A model generated the notes under the pieces. That model had not been told where the DNA came from. It ran no database searches and saw only the letters and a list, made by a program, of their open reading frames with translations. From Mizugakiibacter sp. (GTDB taxonomy: Bacteria > Pseudomonadota > Gammaproteobacteria > Xanthomonadales > Rhodanobacteraceae): DNA of 64,000 bases. A program made the translations under genes and the position numbers. Positions 41,948-53,545 of this stretch are shown one piece after another. Position 1 is the stretch's first letter; every line of letters begins with the position of its first letter. Where the stretch lies: the NCBI GenBank assembly GCA_003233305.1, contig QILI01000064.1, positions 1 through 64,000 of the forward strand, written 5' to 3'.

Positions 41948-43228
41948 TCAGGCAGAGGGTGTTTCGTTTGCAAGCATAGGTTTGAGGACGCGCTCCGGCC
42001 CGAACACTGCGGTGAATGTCGATCCACGGCCGGGTTCGCTGTCGATAACAATCTGTGCCTGATGCTGACTCAGGGCGTGCTTGACAATCGATAGTCCCAG
42101 GCCGGTACCACCGGTTTCCCGGGAGCGACTTGACGAGACGCGGTAAAAACGTTCGGTCAATCGCTGAATATGTGATTGGGGAATCCCATAACCCGTATCA
42201 ATGACCTCAAAGGCAGCCCCACCATTATCCAAGCCTCGCCAACGCAGGGTGATGTTGCCGCCACTTGGGGTGTAGCGCACCGCATTGCTGACTAGATTTG
42301 AAAAGGCACTATGGATGTCTTTCAGTGACCCATACAGGTCGGCACGGAAGGTATTTTTAAGGTGGATGGCATGCCGTCCTCTGCTCAGGGCTTCGGCTTC
42401 CCGGATCAGTGTGGCAAGTAGTACGGGAATGACAATACGCTCTTCAGAAAGGTCCGTCTGGGTCTCCAGTCGGGACAGGACGAGCAGATCCTCGACAATA
42501 CGGGTCATGCGTTGCGATTGGGTACGTAAGTCATCCAGAAGTGGTGCCAGGGTGGGGGCATCTTCAGGGTCGATCAGATCCAGATAGCCGTGAATGACCG
42601 TGAGGGGCGTGCGTAACTCGTGCGAGACATTGGCAATAAAATCACGGCGCATCTGTTCGAGTCGGGTGATGGCGGTGATATCCCGACCGAATAGTAGGTA
42701 TTGGTGTTTACCTAGAGGAATCCGGTTGATGGAGAGTCGAAGATTTACATCGCCGGGTGCCGGAACATCCACAAGAATTGTATCGGAGTCCTGTTCCAGC
42801 CATGTGCCAATGGGATGATCGGTTAGTCGATTCTTGATCTTTAGCATCCGGTCGCGCGGCCACTTCAGTCCGAACAACCGAGCCCCGGCCGGGTTGAACC
42901 ACAATGTACGGCCCTGCTCATCGAGCAGGATCACCGCATCGGGCAAGGTGGATCCTGCATCGCGCAGAGCTCGCAGTTGTGACACCAGACGCTGCGTGCG
43001 TTGATGTGTGGATTGAGTTACCGGAGAGACCGGGGATAAAGTTTTGTCGGGTACGGACAACGATTGGTCAGGCTCGACTTGCAGGCGCCAGAACATCCAG
43101 ACCAGTGCCGCCAAAGCAGCCAGAGCCAGGGCGGGAAAGACCTGCTGGAAGAGGTAGCCCAATGCGGTAACCAGCAGTAGCCAGAGCAGTAGGGTCAGGG
43201 CAAGGGATAATGTGACCGGGCGTTGCAT
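41948..43228 (-). CDS. phoR: phosphate regulon sensor histidine kinase PhoR
   Basis: RRDFIANVSHELRTPLTVIHGYLD, GTGLGLSIVKHALSQH; next to phoB. Confidence 0.93.
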   Translation of the reverse strand: MQRPVTLSLALTLLLWLLLVTALGYLFQQVFPALALAALAALVWMFWRLQVEPDQSLSVPDKTLSPVSPVTQSTHQRTQRLVSQLRALRDAGSTLPDAVILLDEQGRTLWFNPAGARLFGLKWPRDRMLKIKNRLTDHPIGTWLEQDSDTILVDVPAPGDVNLRLSINRIPLGKHQYLLFGRDITAITRLEQMRRDFIANVSHELRTPLTVIHGYLDLIDPEDAPTLAPLLDDLRTQSQRMTRIVEDLLVLSRLETQTDLSEERIVIPVLLATLIREAEALSRGRHAIHLKNTFRADLYGSLKDIHSAFSNLVSNAVRYTPSGGNITLRWRGLDNGGAAFEVIDTGYGIPQSHIQRLTERFYRVSSSRSRETGGTGLGLSIVKHALSQHQAQIVIDSEPGRGSTFTAVFGPERVLKPMLANETPSA

Positions 43229-43232
43229 CGGC

Positions 43233-43922
43233 TCAGCTCATAGCCGAAAAGCGATACCCGGCACTGCGTACGGTTTGTACCAGATTACTCAGACCGAACG
43301 GTTCAAGGGTCTTGCGCAGGCGGCGGATGTGCACATCCACGGTACGTTCTTCAACGTAGACACTGTTACCCCAGATGTGATCGAGAAGCTGCGGCCGTGA
43401 ATACACCCGGTCGGTATGGGTCATGAAAAAGTGCAGAAGACGGTATTCGGTCGGGCCTATCGGAATGCTCTCGCCATTGGCATAGACGCGGTGTGCCGGT
43501 GCATCCAGACTGAGTTGGCCGATAGCGATTTGACCATTCTCATCGGCTCCCAAGGTCCGACGCAACACGGCCCGGATACGTGCGATCAGCTCCCGTGAGG
43601 AGAACGGTTTGACTACGTAGTCGTCCACCCCGGCTTCGAGTCCGCTGATCCGATCCATTTCTTCACCACGTGCCGTGAGCATGATGATGGGGACTTCTCG
43701 GGTCATGTCATCTTTGCGCAAGCGTCGGGCGAATTCGAGGCCACTCACACCAGGCAGCATCCAGTCCAGCAGAATCAAATCGGGAACCCGGTCGGCTATG
43801 GCCATTTGGGCTGCGCGGGCATCGGCGGCATGGACTGGATCCATGTTGGCTTTGCGCAGCGCGAAGGCGACCATCTCGCGAATCGATGGTTCATCTTCAA
43901 CGATCAAGATATATTTCTGCAC
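43233..43922 (-). CDS. phoB: phosphate regulon response regulator PhoB (GTG start)
   Basis: KYILIVEDEPSIREMVAFAL, LLDWMLPGVSGLEFARRLR, LLDHIWGNSVYVEERTVDVHIRRLRKTL. Confidence 0.95.
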   Translation of the reverse strand: MQKYILIVEDEPSIREMVAFALRKANMDPVHAADARAAQMAIADRVPDLILLDWMLPGVSGLEFARRLRKDDMTREVPIIMLTARGEEMDRISGLEAGVDDYVVKPFSSRELIARIRAVLRRTLGADENGQIAIGQLSLDAPAHRVYANGESIPIGPTEYRLLHFFMTHTDRVYSRPQLLDHIWGNSVYVEERTVDVHIRRLRKTLEPFGLSNLVQTVRSAGYRFSAMS

Positions 43923-44112
43923 AGTACGTCCTTCCAGGTTGGTTATGGTTATTGCAACGTAAGGACATTGCAGGACTATGACAGCGCGATTGGTGATGTA
44001 ACACAAGCTACTCAGCCCGATCCTTGCCAAGATAACCGTTAAATCGAGTCACTATTCGCCTCAAACTCGGGAAAGCCCTGAACCGCTGTCTTTGCCTTCG
44101 CTACGATTCCCC

Positions 44113-45747
44113 CTATTGCAGAAGCTTTCTGGCTTCTTTTCTCTTATTGCGGTCGCGTTTTTGTAATTCCAGCGCGATGGGGGTGAGATAGGCAATTCGT
44201 GCATCGATCCGCGCGCGTTGGTAATAATCCAGATCCGGCCGCTTGATCAGCCTATGCAATTGATCCAGGGCATCAATAGGGTGGCCGGAGATGAACGTGG
44301 CATCAGCATAAGCTTCGGCTGCTCGCACCTTCAAACCAGCCAGCTCTGCAGCCCGCGCATAAGTACGGTATATATCCGGCTCGTTGCTGTCCTCCAGTAA
44401 AGGTCGTAGCAAGGCTTCAGCTCTCGCTCCATCATTCTTCTGGTTAGAACTAATCAGTGCCTGGGCTGCACCAAGTGCTACAGCTGGCTGCCGGGGCCAG
44501 TCGCGGATTAGATTACCGTAGTGGGCTAGAGCCGCCTTGCGTTGCCCTGCCGCCAACTCGGCATGTGCCCAAGCCAGGCGAATGGGCAGGTTGTTGGGTT
44601 GGTCGTGCAGTAGTGGGGCGAGTTCATGCATAGCTTTGCTACCCTTGCCGCTGCGAATCAGGGCGAGGGCATAGCCATAACGATTAGACGGAATTCGGAA
44701 ACCAGGATTGTTGGCCAGATTACCGGCGTAATAGCGAATCAGCCCATTGATGTCTTGGCTACTGAGTACCCGAATCCTCTCTCGCATCAGCAGGTAATAC
44801 TGTTCGGCCCGGGGGCTGCCGGGGCGGTCGATCCGAGTCAAAGTGCTGAGTTGGTTACGGCTGTGCTTGACGAAAGGCAGGGGCAGGGTAGCGTCTTGCC
44901 AACCGACGTAGTCCGGTATAGATGTTGCCGGATGGGCGCGTATCCTGGCATCGATAGTATGGGCCCGAGCCCGAGCCTGGGCAATTCGCAAAGCGGTGAC
45001 CGGATGGTTCTGAAGCATGGCGGGAACCTGATAGCCACCACTGTCGGCACGGAGCAGGGTTTCCATTCGCGAAAAGAAATCGGCCATTCCATCGGGACTG
45101 AAGCCCGCACGGGCCAGGGTCTGCATACCCACCCGATCTGCTTCAGCCTCATCTTTTCTGGTGAAATTGATCTGTCGCTGCATAGCCAGACCTTGGCCCA
45201 TAGCCATGGCTGCGACCGCAGCATTGCCTCCTGCGCCTCCCGCTCCGAGGGCGATAGCACCTAGCATGGCCAAGGCTATCAGCGGAGCTGTCTTCTTGGC
45301 ATCCTCGAAGGCTCGCTCCAGATGGTGTTGGGTGATGTGGCTGATTTCATGGGCCATCACCGCCGCAAGTTCGTCCTGATTACGTGTAGCAGTGATAAGA
45401 CCTGCATTGATACCGACATAGCCACCCGGTGCGGCGAAGGCATTGATTACATTTTCCCTGGCAATGAAAAAGGTGAAGTGTTGGGTCGGTTCAGGACTGG
45501 CGGCGACCAGACGATAGCCAAGATCATTGATGTATTCATCGGCAAGCGGATCGTTGAGGACCAGACTGAGTGCCCGCATTTTTCTAAGCATGCTAGCGCC
45601 ATAGGCCTGAGCTTCGGCGGGAGAGATTACGGTTGCTGAAGTACTACCGAGATGGGGTAGGCGCACTGTGTCATTGGCGTGCAAGGTACTCGCACTAAAG
45701 GTCAACAGCGCGATGAGCGATAACAGGAAGAAAAATCGTGTATTCAT
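44113..45747 (-). CDS. M48 family metalloprotease with TPR (BepA/YfgC-like), secreted
   Basis: Signal peptide; AVMAHEISHITQHHLERAFEDA HExxH motif; C-terminal TPR region. Confidence 0.92.
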   Translation of the reverse strand: MNTRFFFLLSLIALLTFSASTLHANDTVRLPHLGSTSATVISPAEAQAYGASMLRKMRALSLVLNDPLADEYINDLGYRLVAASPEPTQHFTFFIARENVINAFAAPGGYVGINAGLITATRNQDELAAVMAHEISHITQHHLERAFEDAKKTAPLIALAMLGAIALGAGGAGGNAAVAAMAMGQGLAMQRQINFTRKDEAEADRVGMQTLARAGFSPDGMADFFSRMETLLRADSGGYQVPAMLQNHPVTALRIAQARARAHTIDARIRAHPATSIPDYVGWQDATLPLPFVKHSRNQLSTLTRIDRPGSPRAEQYYLLMRERIRVLSSQDINGLIRYYAGNLANNPGFRIPSNRYGYALALIRSGKGSKAMHELAPLLHDQPNNLPIRLAWAHAELAAGQRKAALAHYGNLIRDWPRQPAVALGAAQALISSNQKNDGARAEALLRPLLEDSNEPDIYRTYARAAELAGLKVRAAEAYADATFISGHPIDALDQLHRLIKRPDLDYYQRARIDARIAYLTPIALELQKRDRNKRKEARKLLQ

Positions 45748-45964
45748 GGATAGGTCATAGCATGCACCTAGCAACGTTAGCGCGGTGTTGTGGGTCTTGC
45801 CAGTATTTGCCGGGATTGGTTCAGGTGCGGTTGAGTCAGTATCCCAGTCTGACTCGGCTCTACAGCAATCTTCAGGTTTGGCAGGAGCCTTAATACTTGC
45901 ATTTGGACGATATCGACCTGATGATAAACGCTTATGCTGACTTGGCACTTTACGAATGGTATCC

Positions 45965-46237
45965 ATGTCTAAAACCAATATTGAAATGTATACGACGGCA
46001 GTCTGTCCCTACTGCGTCGCCGCCAAGCGCCTGCTCAGCGAGCGCGGCTTGTCGTGGACCGAGCTGCGTGTCGATAGGGATTCTGAAGCTCGAATGACTA
46101 TGCTCAGTCGAAGTATGGGAGTACGCAGCGTCCCCCAGATTTTTATCAATGGTCAGTGGGTTGGAGGATTTGATGAGCTGGTGATCGCCGACCACAATGG
46201 TACGTTACAGACTTTGATTGAAACGGATATTGCATGA
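45965..46237 (+). CDS. grxC: glutaredoxin 3
   Basis: IEMYTTAVCPYCVAAKRLLSERG, RSVPQIFINGQWVGGFDEL. Confidence 0.93.
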   Translation: MSKTNIEMYTTAVCPYCVAAKRLLSERGLSWTELRVDRDSEARMTMLSRSMGVRSVPQIFINGQWVGGFDELVIADHNGTLQTLIETDIA

Positions 46238-46602
46238 GTGATCGTGACCTGTCGTTCGCGGCATTTCGACAGCGTCTCAACGAGCGCATTCTCGAGCACG
46301 ACAATCAGGTTATCAAGAGGTTCTTCGCCCTGGATACCCAGTGTTATCGTGAAGGTGCACTCGACCTCAAGACCAAGGAAATGTTGGGTCTGGTGGCCTC
46401 GCTGGTATTACGTTGCGACGACTGTGTCAATCACCACCTCACCAAGTGTTATCAGATTGGGGTGAATCGTGAAGAGATATTTGAAATCTTCCAGGTCGGA
46501 TTGGTGGTAGGTGGATCGATTGTGATCCCCCATTTACGCCGGGCGGTAGATTTTCTCGACCAGGTCGAACAGCAGAATCAGCCACCAAGCTCTACAGATT
46601 AA
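46234..46602 (+). CDS. carboxymuconolactone decarboxylase (AhpD-like) family protein
   Basis: LDLKTKEMLGLVASLVLRCDDCVNHHLTKCYQIGVNREEIFE; CxxC...H motif. Confidence 0.9.
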   Translation: MSDRDLSFAAFRQRLNERILEHDNQVIKRFFALDTQCYREGALDLKTKEMLGLVASLVLRCDDCVNHHLTKCYQIGVNREEIFEIFQVGLVVGGSIVIPHLRRAVDFLDQVEQQNQPPSSTD

Positions 46603-46683
46603 AATGCGCACTTGTCCGTTGTGGGATGGGTTGGGATAATGGGCTGTTTATTTGGCGCTTGGCGTCTTTGAGGAGTTCTGCCC

Positions 46684-47694
46684 ATGAGTAAGACCATTGC
46701 CGTGATCCGGGGTGACGGGATCGGCCCCGAGATCATGAATGCCACGTTGCGTGTGCTTGATGTACTGGATTGCGGACTTAGCTACGATTTTGTTGATGCC
46801 GGTATGGCGGCGATGGATCAGCACGGTGAGTTGTTGCCACAATCGACCCTGGATGCGATCAGTCATCATCGGGTTGCCCTGAAAGGTCCGTTGACAACAC
46901 CTATCGGTAGTGGCTTCAGTTCACTCAATGTTGAGTTGCGCAAGCGTTTTGATCTCTATGCCAATGTGCGCCCCGTTATCACCATGCCTGGTACCAAGGC
47001 ACGTTATGACCATGTTGACATCATCACCGTGCGTGAGAATACCGAGGGGGCTTACCGTTCTGAAGGGCAGACTCTATCCAGCGATGGTGAAACTGCGGAA
47101 TCGATTACTCGCGTCACCCGCCGAGGCTCTGAGCGTATTGTCCGGCATGCTTTCGAGCTGGCTCGGCGTCAAGCACGCCGTAAGGTTACCGTGGTGCATA
47201 AGGCCAATATCATGAAAACTACTTCAGGTTTGTTCCTGAATGTGGCCCGTGAGGTGGCTAAAGACTATCCCGAGATTGAATGCAATGAGCTGATTGTGGA
47301 TAACACCTGCATGCAGCTGGTGATGAATCCCGAGCGATTCGATGTGATCGTCACTACCAATCTTTTTGGTGACATCCTTTCCGACCTGTGTGCCGGTCTT
47401 GTCGGCGGTCTGGGTCTGGCACCTGGTGCAAACATTGGGGCCGAGACGGCCATATTCGAGGCTGTACACGGTTCAGCACCGGATATAGCCGGTAAGCATA
47501 TCGCTGATCCCTGTGCGCTGTTGCTGGGGGCATGTGCGATGCTGGATTACATGGGAATGCCGGACCAGGGCGACCGGGTGCGTCAAGCTATTCGCGATAC
47601 CCTGGCAGCCCATGACCGGGTTACCCCTGATTTGGGTGGTGAGGGTACAACTGAAAGTTTTACTGAAGCTTTGGTCGAGCGTGTGCGTGGCTAA
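46684..47694 (+). CDS. isocitrate/isopropylmalate dehydrogenase family, probable NAD-dependent isocitrate dehydrogenase
   Basis: [46 protein letters not shown]. Confidence 0.92.
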   Translation: MSKTIAVIRGDGIGPEIMNATLRVLDVLDCGLSYDFVDAGMAAMDQHGELLPQSTLDAISHHRVALKGPLTTPIGSGFSSLNVELRKRFDLYANVRPVITMPGTKARYDHVDIITVRENTEGAYRSEGQTLSSDGETAESITRVTRRGSERIVRHAFELARRQARRKVTVVHKANIMKTTSGLFLNVAREVAKDYPEIECNELIVDNTCMQLVMNPERFDVIVTTNLFGDILSDLCAGLVGGLGLAPGANIGAETAIFEAVHGSAPDIAGKHIADPCALLLGACAMLDYMGMPDQGDRVRQAIRDTLAAHDRVTPDLGGEGTTESFTEALVERVRG

Positions 47695-47745
47695 CCTTGC
47701 CGATTCAACCGCAGTGCTGCAAGGCATGCGGTTGTTAAACCGGGA

Positions 47746-48489
47746 TCAGGAGGGGCTGTTCCCGGTTGGGGTGTGAGGGCCGGCTGCTGCGGTATGGAGG
47801 GGGCTCGAGGGCTGTTCGGATTGTGTAGCACCGGCACCCTTGTAGATGGCAGGCAGCGTCTCGGGTGCTACCGCGCCCCCGGAAATGATGAAGGCCATGG
47901 CCTGATCCATGGTCCAGTCGGTGGGTACCAATTCATCCACCGGTACCACTTCCAGATAACCCGAGGTTGGGTTAGGAGTCGTGGGTACGTATACGGCGGC
48001 CATTTCTCGGTTACTGCCCTGTTCGCGCAACACCCGGGTCACGAAGCCAACGGCTTTCATGCCTCGCATGGGGAAATCGATCAGTACGACTCGCTGGATG
48101 CCACTGGGTTTCTGCTGCATCACCGTGGTCAGTTTCTTGGTACCGTCATAAATGGTGCGCACCAGTGGAATCTTCGATATCAGCCGATCAAAGGTCGCCA
48201 ACAGACGCTTGCCGATGACTCGTTGCGCGAACCAGCCGATGATATACAGTGATAACAAGGTGAATAGTAATGCCAGCAATGCCAGCAGCGGGTTCAACCA
48301 AGCCGGATTCAGGCTATAAAATAAAGTGGGAGACAGGCGCGACACCGTCGCCAGCAGAGCTTTGACGATCGGGGTTCCCAAGCTGGCGAGAAATCGTAAT
48401 ACAAAACTGAATACCAGCCAGGTTACCCAGAGCGGAATGATGGTAAGCAGCCCGGTAAGGAGATAGCGCTGCAGGTGGAGCGAACGCAT
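47746..48489 (-). CDS. DUF502 family membrane protein
   Basis: LTGLLTIIPLWVTWLVF, KLTTVMQQKPSGIQRVVLIDFPMRGMKAVGFVT, VYVPTTPNPTSGYLEVVP. Confidence 0.9.
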   Translation of the reverse strand: MRSLHLQRYLLTGLLTIIPLWVTWLVFSFVLRFLASLGTPIVKALLATVSRLSPTLFYSLNPAWLNPLLALLALLFTLLSLYIIGWFAQRVIGKRLLATFDRLISKIPLVRTIYDGTKKLTTVMQQKPSGIQRVVLIDFPMRGMKAVGFVTRVLREQGSNREMAAVYVPTTPNPTSGYLEVVPVDELVPTDWTMDQAMAFIISGGAVAPETLPAIYKGAGATQSEQPSSPLHTAAAGPHTPTGNSPS

Positions 48490-48598
48490 GGCAGTTACTC
48501 GTTGCTGAGGAGAGCAGGTACGCTGAGGTTATTATGGTACGCGATTGAACCGGGCGCCGCCGCTCTGCAGTATCGCCTGTCTACAGACGCTGAGCTGC

Positions 48599-49048
48599 TT
48601 ATTTGTCCCGTTTGCGACGGACATAGAGCTGCTTGTGAACCCGGGCGAAGATTTTACCCGAGGCATCCGCTACGTCTACCTCGAACCAGCGCAGAACCTT
48701 GGTGCCACCGGCGGCGGCACGACGCAGCTCTTCGATGATTTCCATATCAAGCTGAAAGTCGGCAAAGACGGTTTCCCTTCCAGCAGCGACAAAGTCGATG
48801 CGTGCAGCCTGGTCCCAGACGATGTAGTCATTCCCCAACTGCTGCATCACCAGCAGCATCCAGAAGGGATCGGTCATTGCGAACAGACTGCCACCAAAAT
48901 GGGTGCCGACAAAGTTGCGGTTATACCAGTGTCGCCGTAGTGCCACCCGGGCACTACGGTAATTCGGGGCAATATCGAGCACCCGGATCCCGGCGAACAG
49001 GAATGGTGGCCATAGATTCATCAGCCGGCCGAGAACCGCAGCACGCAT
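48599..49048 (-). CDS. DUF4442 family hotdog-fold (thioesterase-like) protein
   Basis: NLWPPFLFAGIRVLDIAPNYRSARVALRRHWYNRNFVGTHFGGSLFAMTDPFWMLLVMQQLG. Confidence 0.87.
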   Translation of the reverse strand: MRAAVLGRLMNLWPPFLFAGIRVLDIAPNYRSARVALRRHWYNRNFVGTHFGGSLFAMTDPFWMLLVMQQLGNDYIVWDQAARIDFVAAGRETVFADFQLDMEIIEELRRAAAGGTKVLRWFEVDVADASGKIFARVHKQLYVRRKRDK

Positions 49049-49051
49049 GAC

Positions 49052-49930
49052 TCAGAACAGCAGTGAGGCCATGCGCTGTCGGGCCTTCGACAGCAAAGGC
49101 GCATCGTCGATCATGGTAAAGAGCGCCAATAGCCGCTTCTTGGCAAGACCATCACTCCAGCTGCGTGCTTCAGTCAGCAGCGCCAGATAATCTTCCACGG
49201 CCTGCTCGGACTGTCCATCAAGTAAACGCCGGATAGCCCGTAGATCGCGGGCTTCGAAATCCTTGCTGTCGGCGGCGATGCGCTGCTCCAGGGTGGCTGC
49301 ATCAGGAGCCCCGGCGAGTGCATCCACAAACTCAAGCTGTTTATGCAGGCGCCGGGCACGAAGGTCATTGGCCAGATTGGCGGGTAAGTCATCCAGGGTG
49401 GCTGCTGCAGCTTCGGTCTGACCGGCACTCATTTGTGCGGTTGCCAGATCGAGTTTGAGTTCATCCCTGTCGGGTTCGGCCTCAATGGCCTTTGTGATAC
49501 GGGACAGGGCTTCACTGGGTGATTCACTGTTGGCGGCTGGCGTTGGGCTGGCTGTGGTGGCGACCGGCTCATCAGAAGTATTGTTGGGCTGGATACCATG
49601 GCCAGCCAGGAACTTGCGTACCTCCGATTCAGGCCGGGCACCCATGAAGCCATCCAGTGGTTTGCCATCCTTGAGTAGCAGAACTGTCGGCAGGCTGCGT
49701 ACCCCGAACATGCTGGCTAGGGTCGTTTCCTGATCGGCGTCGATTTTCACCAGCCGGAATGCCCCCGCATATTCATTAGCCAGTTTTTCGAGGATGGGCT
49801 TCAATTGTTGGCAAGGTGCGCACCAACCCGCCCAGAAATCGATGAGGACGGGCTGCTGGTTTGAGGCAAGCAATACCTCGGTTTCAAAATTGTCCTGGGT
49901 GACTTCGAGTATATGTGCAGGGTGAATCAT
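49052..49930 (-). CDS. cnoX: thioredoxin-fold co-chaperone CnoX/YbbN
   Basis: VLIDFWAGWCAPCQQLKPILEKLANEY, TPR-like C-terminal region. Confidence 0.9.
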   Translation of the reverse strand: MIHPAHILEVTQDNFETEVLLASNQQPVLIDFWAGWCAPCQQLKPILEKLANEYAGAFRLVKIDADQETTLASMFGVRSLPTVLLLKDGKPLDGFMGARPESEVRKFLAGHGIQPNNTSDEPVATTASPTPAANSESPSEALSRITKAIEAEPDRDELKLDLATAQMSAGQTEAAAATLDDLPANLANDLRARRLHKQLEFVDALAGAPDAATLEQRIAADSKDFEARDLRAIRRLLDGQSEQAVEDYLALLTEARSWSDGLAKKRLLALFTMIDDAPLLSKARQRMASLLF

Positions 49931-50147
49931 GGTGGATATCCAATCCGGAGATTTGCACAAGATGGCGGCAAATTCACTGGATCACAAGTCAGCCGATAGG
50001 AGCAGGGTAAAACAACAACACGGGATATGTGAGAAACTTTCCGTGGCGACTTTGGTGTGGGGCCGCGAATCGATCGTGGAGCGGACCTACAGGACTTACC
50101 TGGACTATTTTTGGTATAGATAGTTGGGTGGGTATTGGCGCCTATGT

Positions 50148-50168
50148 TGCGCTGCGATACGCTGCGCA
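50148..50168 (+). repeat. 9-bp hairpin (one mismatch) in the leuS upstream region
   Basis: TGCGCTGCG-ata-CGCTGCGCA, about 32 nt upstream of the leuS ATG. Confidence 0.4.
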
Positions 50169-50199
50169 CCTGCCCCTCAGCAATAAAGAAGAACTCGTC

Positions 50200-52917
50200 A
50201 TGCAGGAAATATATGATCCCCGCACCGTGGAGTCTGTCGCCCAACAGTACTGGACCGATAGTCATGCCTTCGAGGTCAAGGAACAATCGGGTAAAACCAA
50301 GTTTTATTGTCTGAGTATGCTGCCGTATCCTTCTGGTGCGCTGCATATGGGGCATGTGCGCAACTACACCATCGGCGACGTAATCAGTCGCTACCAGCGC
50401 ATGCAGGGCTATAACGTTCTGCAGCCCATGGGCTGGGATGCGTTCGGCTTGCCTGCCGAGAATGCCGCCATCCAAAATCACACGGCACCGGCAAGCTGGA
50501 GTTACCGCAATATTGAACACATGCGGGGGCAATTGCGAGCCATGGGTTATGCCATCGATTGGTCACGTGAGTTTGCGACCTGCCGGCCGAATTACTACGT
50601 GCATGAGCAGCGCATGTTTACCCGGCTGCTCAAGAAGGGTCTGGCCTATCGCAAAAACAGTGTCGTCAACTGGGACCCGGTGGATCAGACGGTACTGGCC
50701 AATGAACAGGTTATTGATGGGTGCGGCTGGCGTTCGGGGGCCTTGGTCGAGAAGCGCGAGATTCCACAGTGGTTTCTAAAGATCACCGATTACGCCGCAG
50801 AACTTCTGCAAGGACTGGAGCAACTGCCGGGCTGGCCGGATGCGGTCAAGACCATGCAGCGCAACTGGATCGGCCGTTCCGAAGGACTGGAAATCGACTT
50901 TGCCGTGGAAGGTGAGGTTGAGCCACTCAGGGTATTCACTACCCGCCCCGATACCTTGTTGGGGGTGACCTTCATGTCCATTGCTGCTGAGCACCCGCTA
51001 GCCAAAAAAGCGGCCCAGGGGCAGCCGGAATTGGCGGCATTTATTGAGGAATGTGGTCATGGCGGTACCTCACAGGCGGATCTGGATACCCAGGAAAAAC
51101 GCGGTATGTTTACCGGACTGCATGCCTTGCATCCAGTCACCGGTGAGCCCATGCAAATCTGGGTTGCCAACTTCGTACTGATGGGATACGGCACTGGAGC
51201 GGTTATGGCAGTGCCTGGACATGACAGCCGCGACTGGGAATTCGCCCAGCGTTACAACTTGCCGATTCGGATGGTGATCGTGAATCGTGAAGTCCTCGAT
51301 GCCTTGTTGGAGATTGGCCACGATTTGTCACAGGGACTGGGCGTAACTCCCATGCTGCAGGCCTTGACCGGGGGCGATCGTGATCTTTACGAGCCTTCGG
51401 CGGCGCTGGACGTATTGGCCGAATTCGAACGCTCGATACAGGAAGACGGCGCCATGACCGAGTATGGCTGGTGTGTGAATTCCGGTGAGCTGGACGGCAT
51501 GGAATACACTGAGGCTTTTACGGCGATGGCCCAACGTCTGGAACAAGCCGGCCAGGGACGTCGCAAGGTCAATTATCGCCTGCGTGACTGGGGAGTGAGC
51601 CGACAGCGCTACTGGGGGTGTCCGATCCCGGTGGTTTATTGTCCGCAATGTGGGGCTGTGCCGGTACCGGATGATCAATTACCGGTCTTGCTACCCGAGG
51701 ATGTTGCTTTCAGTGGTGTGCAATCGCCGCTCAAGGCCGATCCGGAATGGTGCAAGACGTCTTGTCCCACATGCGGGGGGCCCGCTGAACGTGAAACCGA
51801 TACTTTCGATACGTTTATGGAATCCAGCTGGTATTACGCCCGCTATACCAGTCCTGGTGCAGCCGATCAGGTCGATGGACGAGCCGGGTATTGGTTGCCG
51901 GTTGACCAGTACATTGGTGGCATCGAACATGCGATCCTGCATCTTCTGTACTTTCGTTTCTATCACAAGCTCATGCGTGATGCGGGCCTGGTACATAGTG
52001 ATGAGCCGGCCACCAACCTGTTATGTCAGGGCATGGTGATTGCGGAGACGTTCTACCGCCAAGATGCGGATGGTTTGAAGACCTGGATCAATCCTAGCGA
52101 GGTCGATATGCAGCGCGACGAGCGGGGCCGGGTTGTCGGTGCTGTACTCAAGGCGGACGGGCAGCCGGTACTGATCGGCAGCATCGAAAAAATGTCTAAA
52201 TCCAAGAACAACGGTATCGATCCACAGTCTATGGTGGATAAATACGGGGCCGACACGGTGCGGCTGTTCTCGATGTTTGCCGCTCCACCGGATCAGTCAC
52301 TGGAGTGGAACGAAGCCGGAGTCGAGGGCATGGCGCGGTTTCTCAAACGTCTGTGGCGCGAAGTGCATACCCATGCAGCAGCAGGTTTACCTGTGGTTGG
52401 AGGTAAAGGGACTCTGAACTCAGTACAAAAGACCCTGCGCCGTCAGTTGCACGAAACGATTGCCAAGGTCGGTGACGATCTGGGTCGGCGCTATGCATTC
52501 AATACAGCTATTGCGGCGCTGATGGAATTTATGAACGCACTCCAGCGCTTCGAGGACCATAGTCCGTGCGGCCGGGCTCTGCGCCAGGAGTCATTGGAAG
52601 CGGTGGTGTTGCTGCTGAATCCGTTTACCCCGCATATTTGCCATAGCCTGTGGCAAGCTCTGGGTCATGCTGAGCAACTGCTTGAGGATCAGCCTTGGCC
52701 AGTCGCTGACCCCGAGGCGCTACACAAGGAACGAGTTACAGTAGCAATTCAGATCAATGGCAAATTGCGTGCCACCATTGAGGTGCCCGTGGCGGCAGAT
52801 CAAGCTGAGACTCAGCAATTGGCCATGTCCATGGCCGTGGTTCACAAGCACTTGCAGGGGCGGTCCCCCAAGCGGGTGATTGTAGTGCCGGGTAAAATTG
52901 TCAATATTGTGCTGTAG
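50200..52917 (+). CDS. leuS: leucyl-tRNA synthetase
   Basis: [36 protein letters not shown]. Confidence 0.98.
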   Translation: MQEIYDPRTVESVAQQYWTDSHAFEVKEQSGKTKFYCLSMLPYPSGALHMGHVRNYTIGDVISRYQRMQGYNVLQPMGWDAFGLPAENAAIQNHTAPASWSYRNIEHMRGQLRAMGYAIDWSREFATCRPNYYVHEQRMFTRLLKKGLAYRKNSVVNWDPVDQTVLANEQVIDGCGWRSGALVEKREIPQWFLKITDYAAELLQGLEQLPGWPDAVKTMQRNWIGRSEGLEIDFAVEGEVEPLRVFTTRPDTLLGVTFMSIAAEHPLAKKAAQGQPELAAFIEECGHGGTSQADLDTQEKRGMFTGLHALHPVTGEPMQIWVANFVLMGYGTGAVMAVPGHDSRDWEFAQRYNLPIRMVIVNREVLDALLEIGHDLSQGLGVTPMLQALTGGDRDLYEPSAALDVLAEFERSIQEDGAMTEYGWCVNSGELDGMEYTEAFTAMAQRLEQAGQGRRKVNYRLRDWGVSRQRYWGCPIPVVYCPQCGAVPVPDDQLPVLLPEDVAFSGVQSPLKADPEWCKTSCPTCGGPAERETDTFDTFMESSWYYARYTSPGAADQVDGRAGYWLPVDQYIGGIEHAILHLLYFRFYHKLMRDAGLVHSDEPATNLLCQGMVIAETFYRQDADGLKTWINPSEVDMQRDERGRVVGAVLKADGQPVLIGSIEKMSKSKNNGIDPQSMVDKYGADTVRLFSMFAAPPDQSLEWNEAGVEGMARFLKRLWREVHTHAAAGLPVVGGKGTLNSVQKTLRRQLHETIAKVGDDLGRRYAFNTAIAALMEFMNALQRFEDHSPCGRALRQESLEAVVLLLNPFTPHICHSLWQALGHAEQLLEDQPWPVADPEALHKERVTVAIQINGKLRATIEVPVAADQAETQQLAMSMAVVHKHLQGRSPKRVIVVPGKIVNIVL

Positions 52918-53027
52918 CAATACAGATGAGGGCTATGGTCGGTCCCGGATTTTTCTATCGCGTAGCCAAACCTGTTGTTGCGATGCCTGCCAGTTATGAT
53001 GCCGCCTTGTACCCAGGAATGTTGTCC

Positions 53028-53543
53028 ATGCGCTTATCCCGTTCTGCCATTTTGATCGTAGTGGTGCTGGCAGCATTGCTACTTAGCGGTTGCGGTTTCC
53101 ATCTCCGGCGCAGTGCGGTACTGCTGCCGGCCATGCAACGTATGGTGGTGCAGGTCAACGGGGATAGTGCTTTACGTCGTGGATTGGCCTTGGCTTTACG
53201 GGCCTCTGGGGTACATCTGGCCGATACCCCAGGACCCGGGATTGCCGTGCTCAATGTGCCGGTTGCACGATTTCAGACCCGCGCCCTGGCTGCCACCGGT
53301 TTCGCCAGGGTGGGGGAATACACCGTGCTGTACCACGTTGTGTTTGAGGTGCATAGTGCCAAGGGCAAGATCTTGTTGCCCCGAGAGACCGTCGATATGC
53401 AGCGTAGTTACACCTTCGACCGGACTCAGGTGATCGGCAGCCCGGCTGAACAGGAAGCGATTCGCCAAAGCCTGATCCGGGATATGTCCCAGGCTATTTT
53501 GTTGCGTCTGCAAGCGTTCTCGTCCGGCCAGCATCAGGGCTGA
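53028..53543 (+). CDS. lptE: LPS assembly lipoprotein LptE
   Basis: Lipobox LLLSGCGFHLRRS; between leuS and holA. Confidence 0.93.
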   Translation: MRLSRSAILIVVVLAALLLSGCGFHLRRSAVLLPAMQRMVVQVNGDSALRRGLALALRASGVHLADTPGPGIAVLNVPVARFQTRALAATGFARVGEYTVLYHVVFEVHSAKGKILLPRETVDMQRSYTFDRTQVIGSPAEQEAIRQSLIRDMSQAILLRLQAFSSGQHQG

Positions 53544-53545
53544 GT

